Under the pieces are notes generated by a model. It was given only the letters and a program-made list of their open reading frames with translations. It was not told where the DNA came from and did not search any database. Below are positions 10,275 to 18,759 of a stretch of 64,000 nt of DNA, piece after piece. The translations under genes were made by a program, and so were the position numbers. Location of the stretch: NCBI RefSeq assembly GCF_000355675.1, contig NC_020888.1, positions 124,001-188,000 of the forward strand, written 5' to 3'. Source of the DNA: Thalassolituus oleivorans MIL-1 (GTDB taxonomy: Bacteria; Pseudomonadota; Gammaproteobacteria; Pseudomonadales; Oceanobacteraceae). Each line of letters opens with the position of its first letter. The first letter of the stretch is position 1.

Positions 10275-11648
10275 ATGAAAATCATTATTTTGGGAGCCGG
10301 CCAGGTAGGCGGCACATTGGCAGAAAACTTAGCCAATGAACAAAACGACATTACCGTGATTGATACCGATCAGGTGCGGTTGCGTGAGTTAGCGGATCGT
10401 ATTGATATCAAAACCGTATACGGCCATGGCTCGTATCCACAGGTGATGCGTGATGCTGGGGCGGATGATGCTGATATGTTGGTAGCGGTCACTAACTCTG
10501 ACGAAACCAACATGGTGGCCTGTCAGATTGCTTACACCTTGTTCCGTACACCGACCAAGATCAGTCGTATTCGCTCGAATGCTTACCTTAAACAACCTGA
10601 GTTGTTTAAGAATGATGCCTTCCCAATCGACGTTTTGATTTCGCCAGAGCAAGTCGTTACTAACTACATCAGCCGTTTACTGCAGTACCCAGGTGCATTG
10701 CAGGTACTCGACTTTGCTGATGAACGCGTGCAGTTAGTGGCCGTGAAAGCCTATTACGGCGGGCCACTGGTGGGTCAAGCCATTCATACGCTGAAAGATC
10801 ACTTACCGAATATCGACGCACGAGTAGCTGCGGTATTCCGCCGCAATAAGGCGATTGAGCCTACCGGCGATACTGTGATCGAGGCCGATGATGAGGTCTT
10901 CTTCGTTGCTGCGCGTGCGCACATAAAAAAGGTAATGAACGAGCTTCGTCGTGCGGAAGATTCGTACAAGCGCGTCATGATCGCTGGTGGCGGTAACATT
11001 GGTTATCGCCTCGCTAAGACGCTCGAAAAAGATTACAAAATGAAGTTGATTGAGCACGATGAAGAACGTGCCCGCTATTTGAGTGAGAACCTAACCAGCA
11101 CGGTGGTGTTATTGGGTAGTGCTACCGATAAGGCGTTGCTGGAAGAAGAAAATATCGAGAATACCGACGTCTTTTGTGCTCTGACCAACGACGATGAAGT
11201 GAATATCATGTCGTCTTTACTGGCGAAACGCTTGGGTGCGCGCAAGGTCATGACTCTGATTAACAAAGCGGCTTATGTCGATTTAGTGCAGGGAGGCATG
11301 ATCGACGTTGCTATTTCGCCTCAGCAAGCAACGATTGGTAGTTTGCTTACTCATGTGCGCCGAGGTGATGTAGTTAATGTTCACTCATTACGTCGCGGTG
11401 CTGCAGAAGCCATTGAAGCGATTGCCCATGGCGATAGCCACTCATCTAAAGTGGTTGGGCGGCGGATTAAAGATATTAGTTTGCCACCGGGTACGACCAT
11501 TGGTGCAATTGTGCGTGGTGAAGAAGTTATTATGGCCACGTCGGATGTGGTTGTGGAATCAAACGACCATGTGATCTTGTTCGTGATGAATAAGCGTCAT
11601 ATCTCGGATGTTGAGCGCTTGTTCCAAGTCGGTCTTGGCTTCTTCTAG
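10275..11648 (+). CDS. trkA: Trk potassium uptake regulatory subunit TrkA
   Basis: TrkA is the peripheral NAD(H)-binding gating subunit of the Trk K+ channel. The 457 residues show the expected duplication: RCK domain 1 with [14 protein letters not shown] (residues ~2-15) and domain 2 with [13 protein letters not shown] (~234-246), each followed by a TrkA-C type lobe. trkH, its membrane partner, begins 11 bases downstream. The order rsmB-trkA is that of pseudomonads, but having trkH directly attached is less usual there. Confidence 0.97.
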   Translation: MKIIILGAGQVGGTLAENLANEQNDITVIDTDQVRLRELADRIDIKTVYGHGSYPQVMRDAGADDADMLVAVTNSDETNMVACQIAYTLFRTPTKISRIRSNAYLKQPELFKNDAFPIDVLISPEQVVTNYISRLLQYPGALQVLDFADERVQLVAVKAYYGGPLVGQAIHTLKDHLPNIDARVAAVFRRNKAIEPTGDTVIEADDEVFFVAARAHIKKVMNELRRAEDSYKRVMIAGGGNIGYRLAKTLEKDYKMKLIEHDEERARYLSENLTSTVVLLGSATDKALLEEENIENTDVFCALTNDDEVNIMSSLLAKRLGARKVMTLINKAAYVDLVQGGMIDVAISPQQATIGSLLTHVRRGDVVNVHSLRRGAAEAIEAIAHGDSHSSKVVGRRIKDISLPPGTTIGAIVRGEEVIMATSDVVVESNDHVILFVMNKRHISDVERLFQVGLGFF

Positions 11649-11659
11649 GATACGATGGC

Positions 11660-13108
11660 ATGCACTTGACTGTTATAGCGCGCGTTCTTGGCATTTTCTT
11701 GATGCTCTTCAGTTTGACCATGTTGCCGCCGATTTTGGTGTCGATGTGGTACAACGATGGCGCGACACAAGCCTTCTCTATGGCAATGGGGCTTATTTTC
11801 GGCATCGGTTTTTTATCTTGGATGCCGGTACGCTTTGTGCGCCAAGAATTACGTACCCGTGATGGCTTTTTAATTGCCGCTTTATTCTGGTTCACCTTAG
11901 GCTTAGCGGGTACCTTGCCCTTTATCTTGGCTGAAGATCCCGGTTTAAGCTTTGCCGACGCGTTTTTTGAGTCGCTTTCCGGTTGGACTACGACTGGTGC
12001 GACGGTAATGACAGGGCTTGAATACCTGCCAAAATCGATTCTTTGGTATCGCCAACAGCTGCAATGGCTCGGTGGTATGGGGATTATCGTATTGGCCGTT
12101 GCCATTCTGCCGATGTTAGGCATTGGTGGTATGCAGTTATTCCGCGCAGAAATGCCTGGGCCACTGAAGGACTCGAAACTGACGCCACGTATTACCGAGA
12201 CGGCTAAAGCTCTGTGGTATATCTATTTGTCGTTAACCATCGCATGTGCATTGGCTTATTGGCTCGCGGGTATGAATACCTTTGATGCCATCGCTCATAG
12301 TTTTTCTACGGTTGGCATTGGTGGTTTCTCTACTTACGACGCCTCAATGGGGCATTTTGATAGCCCACTAATCGAAATGATCGCAGTATTTTTTATGCTG
12401 GTAGCGGCGCTAAACTTCTCTCTGCACTTTTATGCGTGGCGTAATCGCTCGATTACGCACTACTGGCGTGATTCTGAGGTTCGTTTTTTCACCTTCATTA
12501 TTATCGGTGGAATCATCATTACTATTACCGCACTCTGGCTTACCGATACCTATGGCATTACCGAATCGATTCGGTATGGCATTTTTGAGATGGTATCCGT
12601 CGCTACAACCGCTGGATTTGCCACTGCCGACTTCTCTGGCTGGCCGGTATTTTTACCCGTGATGTTGTTCATGGCAGCATTTATCGGTGGCTGCGCGGGT
12701 TCAACCGGAGGCGGTATGAAGGTTATCCGTGTGCTTCTGGTGTACAAACAGGGTGTGCGTGAAATCCGTCGTTTGATTCACCCGAATGCGATTATTCCAG
12801 TGAAGTTAGGCCGCATGCCGGTCAGTGATCGTATTTTAGAATCGGTTTGGGGCTTCTTTGCTCTCTATGTTGTTACTTTTATGGTGATGATGTTAGCGCT
12901 TATGGCCACTGGCTTGGATCAAGTCACCGCCTTCTCAGCGGTAGGTTCGTGCTTGAATAACTTAGGTCCAGGTTTAGGTGACGTTGCTGTTCACTATGGG
13001 GGGATCAGCGATACCGCTAAATGGCTATTGGCATTAACCATGTTGTTAGGCCGTTTGGAAATTTTTACCTTGTTGGTGCTGCTCAGTCCAACGTTTTGGC
13101 GTAGTTAA
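11660..13108 (+). CDS. trkH: Trk potassium uptake channel subunit TrkH
   Basis: This integral membrane K+ channel subunit has 482 residues and about ten to twelve hydrophobic segments. The four pore-loop/selectivity-filter regions of the TrkH/KtrB family are visible: SGWTTTGATVM, STVGIGGFSTYD, VATTAGFATADF, and SAVGSCLNNLGPGLG. GGCAGSTGGGMKVIR is the conserved motif before the last repeat. With trkA it forms a complete uptake system. Confidence 0.96.
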   Translation: MHLTVIARVLGIFLMLFSLTMLPPILVSMWYNDGATQAFSMAMGLIFGIGFLSWMPVRFVRQELRTRDGFLIAALFWFTLGLAGTLPFILAEDPGLSFADAFFESLSGWTTTGATVMTGLEYLPKSILWYRQQLQWLGGMGIIVLAVAILPMLGIGGMQLFRAEMPGPLKDSKLTPRITETAKALWYIYLSLTIACALAYWLAGMNTFDAIAHSFSTVGIGGFSTYDASMGHFDSPLIEMIAVFFMLVAALNFSLHFYAWRNRSITHYWRDSEVRFFTFIIIGGIIITITALWLTDTYGITESIRYGIFEMVSVATTAGFATADFSGWPVFLPVMLFMAAFIGGCAGSTGGGMKVIRVLLVYKQGVREIRRLIHPNAIIPVKLGRMPVSDRILESVWGFFALYVVTFMVMMLALMATGLDQVTAFSAVGSCLNNLGPGLGDVAVHYGGISDTAKWLLALTMLLGRLEIFTLLVLLSPTFWRS

Positions 13109-13126
13109 GTACGACCGCTTTCGTAC
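13109..13126. other. Short inverted repeat after trkH
   Basis: GTACGA and TCGTAC flank a 6-base loop immediately after the trkH stop. There is no T-run, so it may be a 3'-end stabilising hairpin rather than a terminator. Confidence 0.3.
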
Positions 13127-13140
13127 ACTGGGGGGATTGG

Positions 13141-13168
13141 TTGTCATACCTACTCACCCCCGTATAAT
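13141..13168 (+). promoter_or_regulatory. Sigma-70 promoter of the SulP permease gene
   Basis: A near-consensus -35 (TTGTCA, 13141-13146) and a perfect -10 (TATAAT, 13163-13168) are separated by 16 bases, about 100 bases upstream of the permease start. This leaves a leader of roughly 90 bases in which I saw no riboswitch. Confidence 0.75.
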
Positions 13169-13264
13169 GCCGCTCTATAGCGAATCCTTGCCCTCAGTGG
13201 GCGTAATCTTGTTGCCAGCGCACTGCATTGCGTTTGGTTGCTTGTCATTTAGGTTACTCACGTC

Positions 13265-14752
13265 ATGTTAAACAGTATCAAACGCGATTGGCTTGCCAAT
13301 ATTCGCGGTGATTTATTGGCCGGCACTGTGGTTGCGCTGGCTTTGATTCCTGAGGCTATAGCCTTCTCTATTATTGCCGGTGTCGATCCTAAAGTTGGTT
13401 TGTACGCGTCATTCTGTATCGCGGTCATCATCTCTTTTGTTGGTGGTCGTCCAGGTATGATTTCGGCGGCTACTGGTGCGATGTCTTTGTTGATGGTGAC
13501 TTTAGTTAAGGATCATGGCTTAGAGTATTTGTTGGCTGCATCCTTGTTGACGGGGGTTATTCAAATTCTGGCGGGCTATTTAAAGCTGGGCGATTTAATG
13601 CGCTTTGTCTCGCGTTCTGTGGTTACCGGCTTCGTGAATGCGCTGGCGATTTTGATCTTTATGGCGCAGCTGCCTGAGCTTACCGATGTTACTTGGCACG
13701 TCTATGCCATGACGGCGGGTGGATTGGCCATCATCTATTTGTTCCCATACGTACCTAAGATCGGAAGCTGGTTGCCGTCACCGCTGGTTTGTATTTTGGT
13801 TATTACTGCGATTGCTATGATCTGGGGAATTGACGTGCGCACGGTTGCAGATATGGGCGAGTTACCCGATACCTTGCCGATCTTTTTATGGCCAGATGTA
13901 CCGCTGACGCTGGAAACCTTGTGGATTATCCTACCGTATTCTGTCGCGCTAGCGGCTGTCGGTTTGCTGGAGTCTATGATGACGGCGACGATTGTTGATG
14001 AATTAACCGACACTGAAAGTGATAAAAACCGTGAGTGTAAGGGGCAAGGTGTTGCCAATATTGGTTCGTCATTACTTGGCGGGATGGCGGGCTGCGCTAT
14101 GATTGGGCAGTCGATTATTAACGTTAAGTCTGGTGGTCGTGGGCGTTTATCAACCTTTTTTGCAGGTTTCTTATTGCTCATTATGGTGGTGTTCTTAGAT
14201 GAGTGGATCGGCCAGATTCCAATGGCTGCTTTAGTAGCGGTTATGATTATGGTGTCGATCGGTACCTTCTCTTGGGAATCTTTCCGTAATCTAAAACAAC
14301 ATCCGTTATCGACCAATATCGTGATGATTTCAACGGTTGTTGTGGTGGTCGCGACTCACAACTTAGCATTAGGTGTACTGGTGGGTGTGTTATTGGCCTC
14401 ACTGTTTTTCGCCAATAAAATTGGCCGCTTTATGGTGGTTAAACAGGAGCAAGTTAATGCCGAAGAACGTGTTTATCGCGTGGTCGGGCAAGTTTTCTTT
14501 GCTTCATCCGATGCGTTTGCTAAGTCGTTTGATTTCCGTGAAGTGGTTACCCGCGTAACGATTGATTTAACGCATGCGCATTTTTGGGATATCACGTCAG
14601 TATCAGCACTGGATAAAGTGGTGATCAAGTTCCGTCGCGAAGGTGCGGATGTTGAGCTAATTGGTTTAAATGAAGCCAGTGCCACGATTGTTGATCGATT
14701 TGGTGTACACGACAAACCAGAAGAAGTAGAAAAGCTGTTAGCTGGCCACTAA
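13265..14752 (+). CDS. SulP-family anion permease with STAS domain
   Basis: A 495-residue SLC26/SulP transporter. It has about ten to twelve membrane segments (residues ~15-390) with the family N-terminal signature [22 protein letters not shown] and then GLYASF. A cytoplasmic STAS domain follows (~400-490: [36 protein letters not shown]). Members move sulfate, bicarbonate or other anions, and the substrate cannot be read from sequence. No carbonic anhydrase or sulfate assimilation gene is adjacent. A universal stress protein gene follows 36 bases later and is probably co-transcribed. Confidence 0.92.
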   Translation: MLNSIKRDWLANIRGDLLAGTVVALALIPEAIAFSIIAGVDPKVGLYASFCIAVIISFVGGRPGMISAATGAMSLLMVTLVKDHGLEYLLAASLLTGVIQILAGYLKLGDLMRFVSRSVVTGFVNALAILIFMAQLPELTDVTWHVYAMTAGGLAIIYLFPYVPKIGSWLPSPLVCILVITAIAMIWGIDVRTVADMGELPDTLPIFLWPDVPLTLETLWIILPYSVALAAVGLLESMMTATIVDELTDTESDKNRECKGQGVANIGSSLLGGMAGCAMIGQSIINVKSGGRGRLSTFFAGFLLLIMVVFLDEWIGQIPMAALVAVMIMVSIGTFSWESFRNLKQHPLSTNIVMISTVVVVVATHNLALGVLVGVLLASLFFANKIGRFMVVKQEQVNAEERVYRVVGQVFFASSDAFAKSFDFREVVTRVTIDLTHAHFWDITSVSALDKVVIKFRREGADVELIGLNEASATIVDRFGVHDKPEEVEKLLAGH

Positions 14753-14788
14753 GTCGTGGCTACCGCTTAAATAACAAGGATAACAATA

Positions 14789-15640
14789 ATGACTCAGATC
14801 GTAGCGTGTATTGATGGATCGGTAATGTCGGGTGCTGTGTGTGATGCGGCTGCGTGGGCAAGCCAACGTGCGCAGGCGCCACTGAAGTTATTGCATGTAT
14901 TGGAAAAAAACGATGTGCCAGCGGCAGCCACGCTAGCCGGTAATATCGGTTTAGGTAGTCGTGAAAATCTGCTGTTGGAACTAGCAGAGTTAGATGAAAA
15001 GCGTAATAAATTGGCGCTTGAGCATGGTCGCGACTTATTAGACGACGCTGAAATACGCAGTAAGGCCGATGGTGCGATCGCAGTCACTAAACAGCAGCGC
15101 CATGGCCACTTGTTGAATACTTTAATAGAAGGCCAAGATGATATTCGTCTGCTGGTAATAGGGCGCCAAGGCAATAGTCATAAGCCGTTAGCGCACACGA
15201 TTGGTAGTCATCTGGATGATGTGATTCGTAGTTTGCACAAGCCCATTTTAGTAGCGATGAACGATTTTAAAGCGCCGCAATCATTTATGGTGGCTTTCGA
15301 TGGTAGTGAAACAGCACAACGAGCCTTAGATGCTTATGCCAACAGCACTGTGCTTGTGGGTTTGCCGTGTCACCTTGTTATGGTTGGTCACGATGATGAA
15401 GCGCATCAGCAAAAATTAGAGTCTGCGGCAGCCTTGCTGCGTAGTCGCGACTTTGAGGTTACTGTGGCGCGTTTAAGCGGCGACGTACAATCGGCTTTAG
15501 CGGCTTATCAAGTGCAGCACGACATTGGGTTGATGGTGATGGGTGCTTACGGTCATTCTCGTATTCGTCAGTTTTTTGTGGGTAGTCATACGCGCAAAAT
15601 GGTAAGCGAAAGCCAAATTCCCCTGTTGCTACTGCGTTAA
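14789..15640 (+). CDS. Tandem-domain universal stress protein
   Basis: The 283 residues contain two UspA folds. The first (~1-145) starts QIVACIDGSVMSGAV and has LLVIGRQG; the second (~160-283) starts SFMVAFDGSETAQRAL and ends with the ATP-binding pattern LMVMGAYGHSRIRQFFVGS. The second half keeps the G-x2-G-x9-G-S/T motif better, so it is probably the nucleotide-binding one. It lies directly after the SulP permease, a common pairing that suggests it modulates or accompanies the transporter. Confidence 0.9.
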   Translation: MTQIVACIDGSVMSGAVCDAAAWASQRAQAPLKLLHVLEKNDVPAAATLAGNIGLGSRENLLLELAELDEKRNKLALEHGRDLLDDAEIRSKADGAIAVTKQQRHGHLLNTLIEGQDDIRLLVIGRQGNSHKPLAHTIGSHLDDVIRSLHKPILVAMNDFKAPQSFMVAFDGSETAQRALDAYANSTVLVGLPCHLVMVGHDDEAHQQKLESAAALLRSRDFEVTVARLSGDVQSALAAYQVQHDIGLMVMGAYGHSRIRQFFVGSHTRKMVSESQIPLLLLR

Positions 15641-15718
15641 TCGAATTCGCCAGTTATCGAGGATGACTTTTATGGCTTGTTCGGTGTCTGATGCCAACTT
15701 ACTTGTTGGAGAGCTCGG

Positions 15719-16327
15719 GTGACGGATGATTTTTTGCAGGTGGGTGAGCGCGAAGTTGGTGAGTTACGTCAGCAGATGCTGGCGTTTACTCGGCTGCAAT
15801 TAGCTAATGATTTCGCTGCTGAAGACATTGTGCAAGAAGCGCTTGCCGGCGCTTTAAAAAACGCGGCTTCCTTTACGCGCCAAGCGAACTTAAAGACTTG
15901 GGTCTTTGCCATCCTAAAACACAAAATAACCGATCATCTGCGTCGCCAGTATCGTGAGCCACAGCAAGACTCATTAGATGAGTGTAAGAATTGTGGTCAT
16001 TCAGACGACCAAATATTTAATAACGAATTATTTGATGATCGTGGCCATTGGCATGCGGATGCAAAGCCGCAGCGCTGGGGAGATGCCGATCGAATGGTTC
16101 ATGATGAGCAATTTTGGCGAGTGTTTGATACGTGTTTAGCTGGATTACCGCCGGAGCAAGGTCGAGTATTTATGATGCGCGAATTTATTGAACTGGATAG
16201 CGACGAGATTTGCGCTGCGCTGCAGTTAAGTACCAGCAACCTTCATGTGTTGCTATACCGTGCACGTTTACGATTACGTGAATGTTTAGAAGATAGCTGG
16301 GTCAAGGCTGGAGAGAAAAGATCATGA
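15719..16327 (+). CDS. ECF-type RNA polymerase sigma factor with a Cys/His-containing linker
   Basis: A 202-residue group 4 sigma factor. Region 2 spans ~15-80 (DIVQEALAGALKNAASF, LKTWVFAILKHKITDHLRR); region 4 spans ~130-190 (LAGLPPEQGRVFMMREFIELDSDEICAAL, LHVLLYRARLRLREC). The linker is unusually long and carries C89-K-N-C92-G-H94 and H110-W-H112, a possible metal site. The start is GTG behind GGAG. The stop overlaps the start of a zinc-finger anti-sigma gene by 4 bases, so the two are translationally coupled. The operon continues to a cysteine-rich peptide and a DoxX protein, which the sigma factor presumably controls. Confidence 0.9.
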   Translation: MTDDFLQVGEREVGELRQQMLAFTRLQLANDFAAEDIVQEALAGALKNAASFTRQANLKTWVFAILKHKITDHLRRQYREPQQDSLDECKNCGHSDDQIFNNELFDDRGHWHADAKPQRWGDADRMVHDEQFWRVFDTCLAGLPPEQGRVFMMREFIELDSDEICAALQLSTSNLHVLLYRARLRLRECLEDSWVKAGEKRS

Positions 16328-16521
16328 TGAATTGCGAACAAGCCACTCAGCTTTTATCCGTCGGTATGGAACGAAAGCTAAAGTTAAAGGAGCAAGCAGA
16401 GCTGAAAATGCATCTTCTGATCTGCTCCGGCTGCCGTCAATTTGCTCAGCAAGTGCAGCAACTGCGTACGATTATTCGAGCAACTAAAGATAGCTCTGAT
16501 AAGCCGGAAGAAAAAAAATAA
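16324..16521 (+). CDS. Small zinc-finger anti-sigma factor (zf-HC2 type)
   Basis: A 65-residue protein with Cys4 near the start and the H-x3-C-x2-C zinc-binding pattern HLLICSGC of ZAS/zf-HC2 anti-sigma factors. There is no membrane segment, so it should be a soluble cytoplasmic inhibitor. It overlaps the sigma gene by 4 bases (ATGA), the usual arrangement for a cognate pair. Zinc-finger anti-sigmas often release their sigma on oxidation or metal binding; the signal here is unknown. Confidence 0.85.
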   Translation: MMNCEQATQLLSVGMERKLKLKEQAELKMHLLICSGCRQFAQQVQQLRTIIRATKDSSDKPEEKK

Positions 16522-16527
16522 AAAAAG

Positions 16528-16556
16528 TGTAAGAAACCTCAGGCTCTCGCGATTAA
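16528..16556 (+). promoter_or_regulatory. Candidate ECF-type promoter before the EGKCG peptide gene
   Basis: In the 100-base gap before the peptide gene, TGTAAGAAACC resembles the AAC-containing -35 elements of ECF sigma factors. CGATTA follows at roughly the right distance for a -10. I could not find a clear copy upstream of the sigma gene, so this is tentative. Confidence 0.3.
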
Positions 16557-16621
16557 GTAAATACCAGAACCTAAATACGCCTTGTGCGTCTGGCCACTTA
16601 ATCCGAATAGAGAGTCTGATC

Positions 16622-17005
16622 ATGAAAAAAAATACTAGCACCCTAACGTCTGCTTTAACCGCTTCATTGTCTGCAGCTGTTCTTCTTGGCGCTTCTGCCG
16701 CATCATTTGCTGCAGAAAATCCATTTGCCTCACAAGCCTTATCGGCAGGTTATCAGGTGGCTGAAAAAGCCGGTATGGAAGGTAAGTGTGGCGGTAAGTC
16801 AGAAGCCGAAGGCAAATGCGGCGGTAAATCAGAAGCCGAAGGCAAGTGTGGCGGCGACAAAGCAAAGAAGGAAGGTAAGTGCGGCGGTAAATCAGAAGCC
16901 GAAGGCAAATGCGGCGGTAAATCAGAAGCCGAAGGCAAGTGTGGCGGCGACAAAGCAAAGAAGGAAGGTAAGTGCGGCGAAGGTAAGTGTGGCGCTGCTA
17001 AATAA
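16622..17005 (+). CDS. Secreted EGKCG-repeat peptide (HvfA-like RiPP precursor candidate)
   Basis: A 127-residue protein. A Sec signal peptide (residues ~1-30, cleavage near ASFA/AENPF) precedes a short spacer and then eight EGKCG motifs (Cys 56, 66, 76, 87, 97, 107, 118, 123) separated by K/E/S/D-rich links. This is the architecture of HvfA-type precursors, in which a DUF692 iron enzyme (HvfB) with a DUF2063 partner (HvfC) turns EGKC cysteines into copper-binding oxazolone/thioamide groups. Those enzymes are not encoded here; only a DoxX (HvfD-like) gene follows. A longer in-frame start at 16442 would ruin the signal peptide, so the ATG at 16622 is chosen. The repeats include a recent 93-base duplication. 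Export and metal binding are inferred. Confidence 0.85.
   Translation: MKKNTSTLTSALTASLSAAVLLGASAASFAAENPFASQALSAGYQVAEKAGMEGKCGGKSEAEGKCGGKSEAEGKCGGDKAKKEGKCGGKSEAEGKCGGKSEAEGKCGGDKAKKEGKCGEGKCGAAK
16778..16963 (+). repeat. 93-bp tandem duplication inside the EGKCG gene
   Basis: Two consecutive 93-base units (16778-16870 and 16871-16963) each encode 31 residues with three EGKCG motifs and a DKAKK end. They differ at only two bases, both silent, so the duplication is recent or kept uniform by recombination. Inside each unit are 30-base sub-repeats encoding EGKCGGKSEA. Confidence 0.95.
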
Positions 17006-17028
17006 TTGAGCATTTGGCTTAGTCAATG

Positions 17029-17059
17029 ATGACGCACGGAGCTTGCCTCTGTGCGTCAT
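17029..17059 (+). other. Strong hairpin between the EGKCG peptide and doxX genes
   Basis: ATGACGCACGGAG pairs with CTCTGTGCGTCAT (13 pairs, one G-U) around a 5-base loop. No T-run follows, and the doxX start is 15 bases downstream. It could protect the peptide mRNA from 3' decay or reduce read-through, giving more peptide than membrane protein. Confidence 0.7.
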
Positions 17060-17074
17060 TGATAAGGAATATCT

Positions 17075-17692
17075 ATGAGTTTTTTGGTTGAGCAGTACCG
17101 TCATATCCAAGCGGTTGGACAGCGTTTACAGTACCTAGATGGCTTGCCGCCATTGCTACTGCGCTTGTATCTTGCACCGATTATGATGCAGGCAGGATGG
17201 AATAAGCTGTCGCATTTTTCCGATACTGCAGCGTGGTTCGGTAATCCAGATTGGGGGTTGGGTTTGCCTTTTCCTGAGCTGATGGCGGCGCTAGCAACGG
17301 GTACAGAATTAATCGGCGGGGCTTTATTGGTGGTTGGCCTTGCTACACGCTGGGTGAGTATTCCTTTGCTATTCACCATGCTGGTTGCTGCGTTTTCAGT
17401 GCATTGGGAAAATGGATGGTTGGCGATTGCTGATGGTAGTAGTTGGTTGGCAAATGATCGCGTACTTGAGGCAGGAGAGCGTTTAAGCCGCGCCAAAGAT
17501 ATTCTGCAAGAATACGGCAATTACGATTGGTTAACGGGTCGTGGTAGCGTGGTGATTTTAAATAACGGTATTGAATTCGCCGCTACTTATGCACTTATGT
17601 TGTTGGTGTTGATTACTAATGGTGGTGGTCGCTACACCAGCATTGATTATTGGATTGCGCGGTTTGCGGGAGTGTTACCAGCAAAGCGCTAA
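17075..17692 (+). CDS. DoxX-family membrane protein (HvfD-like)
   Basis: A 205-residue inner-membrane protein with about four hydrophobic helices and the DoxX signature (LLLRLYLAPIMMQAGWNKL, LGLPFPELMAALATGTELIGGALLVVGLATRW). A DoxX protein is the usual last gene of hvfABCD operons, and its position 70 bases after the EGKCG peptide supports that role here. Its function in those operons is not settled; a redox or transport role has been suggested. A soluble-looking loop of ~60 residues (~115-165, WENGWLAIADGSSWLANDR) sits between helices. Confidence 0.87.
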   Translation: MSFLVEQYRHIQAVGQRLQYLDGLPPLLLRLYLAPIMMQAGWNKLSHFSDTAAWFGNPDWGLGLPFPELMAALATGTELIGGALLVVGLATRWVSIPLLFTMLVAAFSVHWENGWLAIADGSSWLANDRVLEAGERLSRAKDILQEYGNYDWLTGRGSVVILNNGIEFAATYALMLLVLITNGGGRYTSIDYWIARFAGVLPAKR

Positions 17693-17718
17693 GCGCTTGC
17701 TGGTATCGAGCTGGATTG

Positions 17719-18630
17719 TTACGGTACTTTTGCTTCCGAATAGGGGTTCTTTTGCCCTTCGGGCCGACGCTTAAAGCGTTTGTAAGTCCATTGATACTGA
17801 GCTGGTGCTATCTTAATTAACTCTTCAATGGATTGGTTCATTGATGTGGCGCAGGTGCGGGCATCGTCGGAGTAAATACCGTCTTCCGCAGCGGTAAAAT
17901 ACAAATCAAAGCCTTCGGCATTAGGGAGTCGCTTGGCAAACGCGTAGATCACTTGTGCACCTGTTTTTTGAATCATTTCATACGGCAATTTCGGCGTCAG
18001 GGTTTCTACTCCCATAAAAGGCGCGAATACTCCGCTTTTTAGGCGGGGTTCTTGATCAGGTAAGAAGCCGACTGTGCCACCTTGTTCTAACACAGAAAAC
18101 AAGGCCGCAACGCCGTCTCTGGTGGTAGGAACAAGCTTACAGCCAACGGTTTCTCGGCGCTCCACCATCCACTCATTAAAAACTGGGCTTTTAGCTGGAC
18201 GGTACATGATAGTGACAGGGCACTTGCTGGAAATGTAATTGTTCAGAATTTCCCAGTTGCCCAAATGTGGAGCTAATATCAGTAACCCGCGCTTATCTTT
18301 GATACCTGCTTCGACCAATTCCTCTCCGTATACAGTACGAACCAGTGCTAATCCTTTGGCCGTTTCATAACCCCACATAGGGCCCATTTCGGCGCCGATC
18401 ATGCCATTTTGAATTAGGGTTTCTTGCACTAACAGATCACGCTCTTCAGCCGACTTGTTTGGGTATACCAAGCCTAAGTTTACGCGTGCAACTTCGCGGG
18501 CACGAGTGCGACGCCCCCAAAGATAGATCCCGACTCGATGACCAATCTTCTGAGCCGTGGGTAGTGATACTCGTCCGAGCAGCTTGATCACGGCGATCAT
18601 TAAGTAACCAATTATATTTTTCACGAACAT
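17719..18630 (-). CDS. LpxL/HtrB-family lipid A acyltransferase
   Basis: A 303-residue enzyme of the lysophospholipid/lipid A secondary acyltransferase family, anchored by an N-terminal hydrophobic helix (~1-20). It has the catalytic HX4E motif in APHLGNWEIL, MYRPAKSPVFNEWM, TRDGVAAL, and FLPDQEP, all typical of LpxL/LpxM. It should add a secondary acyl chain to the lipid A precursor at the inner membrane's cytoplasmic face. Which chain (lauroyl, myristoyl or other) cannot be told, so no symbol is assigned. It is monocistronic and diverges from the response-regulator gene. Confidence 0.9.
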   Translation of the reverse strand: MFVKNIIGYLMIAVIKLLGRVSLPTAQKIGHRVGIYLWGRRTRAREVARVNLGLVYPNKSAEERDLLVQETLIQNGMIGAEMGPMWGYETAKGLALVRTVYGEELVEAGIKDKRGLLILAPHLGNWEILNNYISSKCPVTIMYRPAKSPVFNEWMVERRETVGCKLVPTTRDGVAALFSVLEQGGTVGFLPDQEPRLKSGVFAPFMGVETLTPKLPYEMIQKTGAQVIYAFAKRLPNAEGFDLYFTAAEDGIYSDDARTCATSMNQSIEELIKIAPAQYQWTYKRFKRRPEGQKNPYSEAKVP

Positions 18631-18759
18631 GCCTCTTTAGCAGAAGATGGAAGTTTACGGTTTAGTGACAAATGCGCAAGGTATGACACAGTTTCCATTC
18701 CCTCCGGTAGTCTGCCATAGCTCTGCTACACTGAATTTGAATAAAAACATGGCCTTAAT

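Noticed and set aside
13169..13264. Riboswitch in the SulP leader
   Set aside because: No conserved aptamer core or expression-platform hairpin was recognisable in the ~90-base leader.
16778..16963. Possible CRISPR-like array
   Set aside because: The repeats are contiguous coding units with no unique spacers.
16635..17013. Long reading frames on both strands and in other frames across the EGKCG repeat region
   Set aside because: They arise from the 30/93-base periodic repeat, give simple repeated peptides without signal or domain, and have no ribosome sites. Only the plus-strand frame at 16622 has a signal peptide and a known motif.
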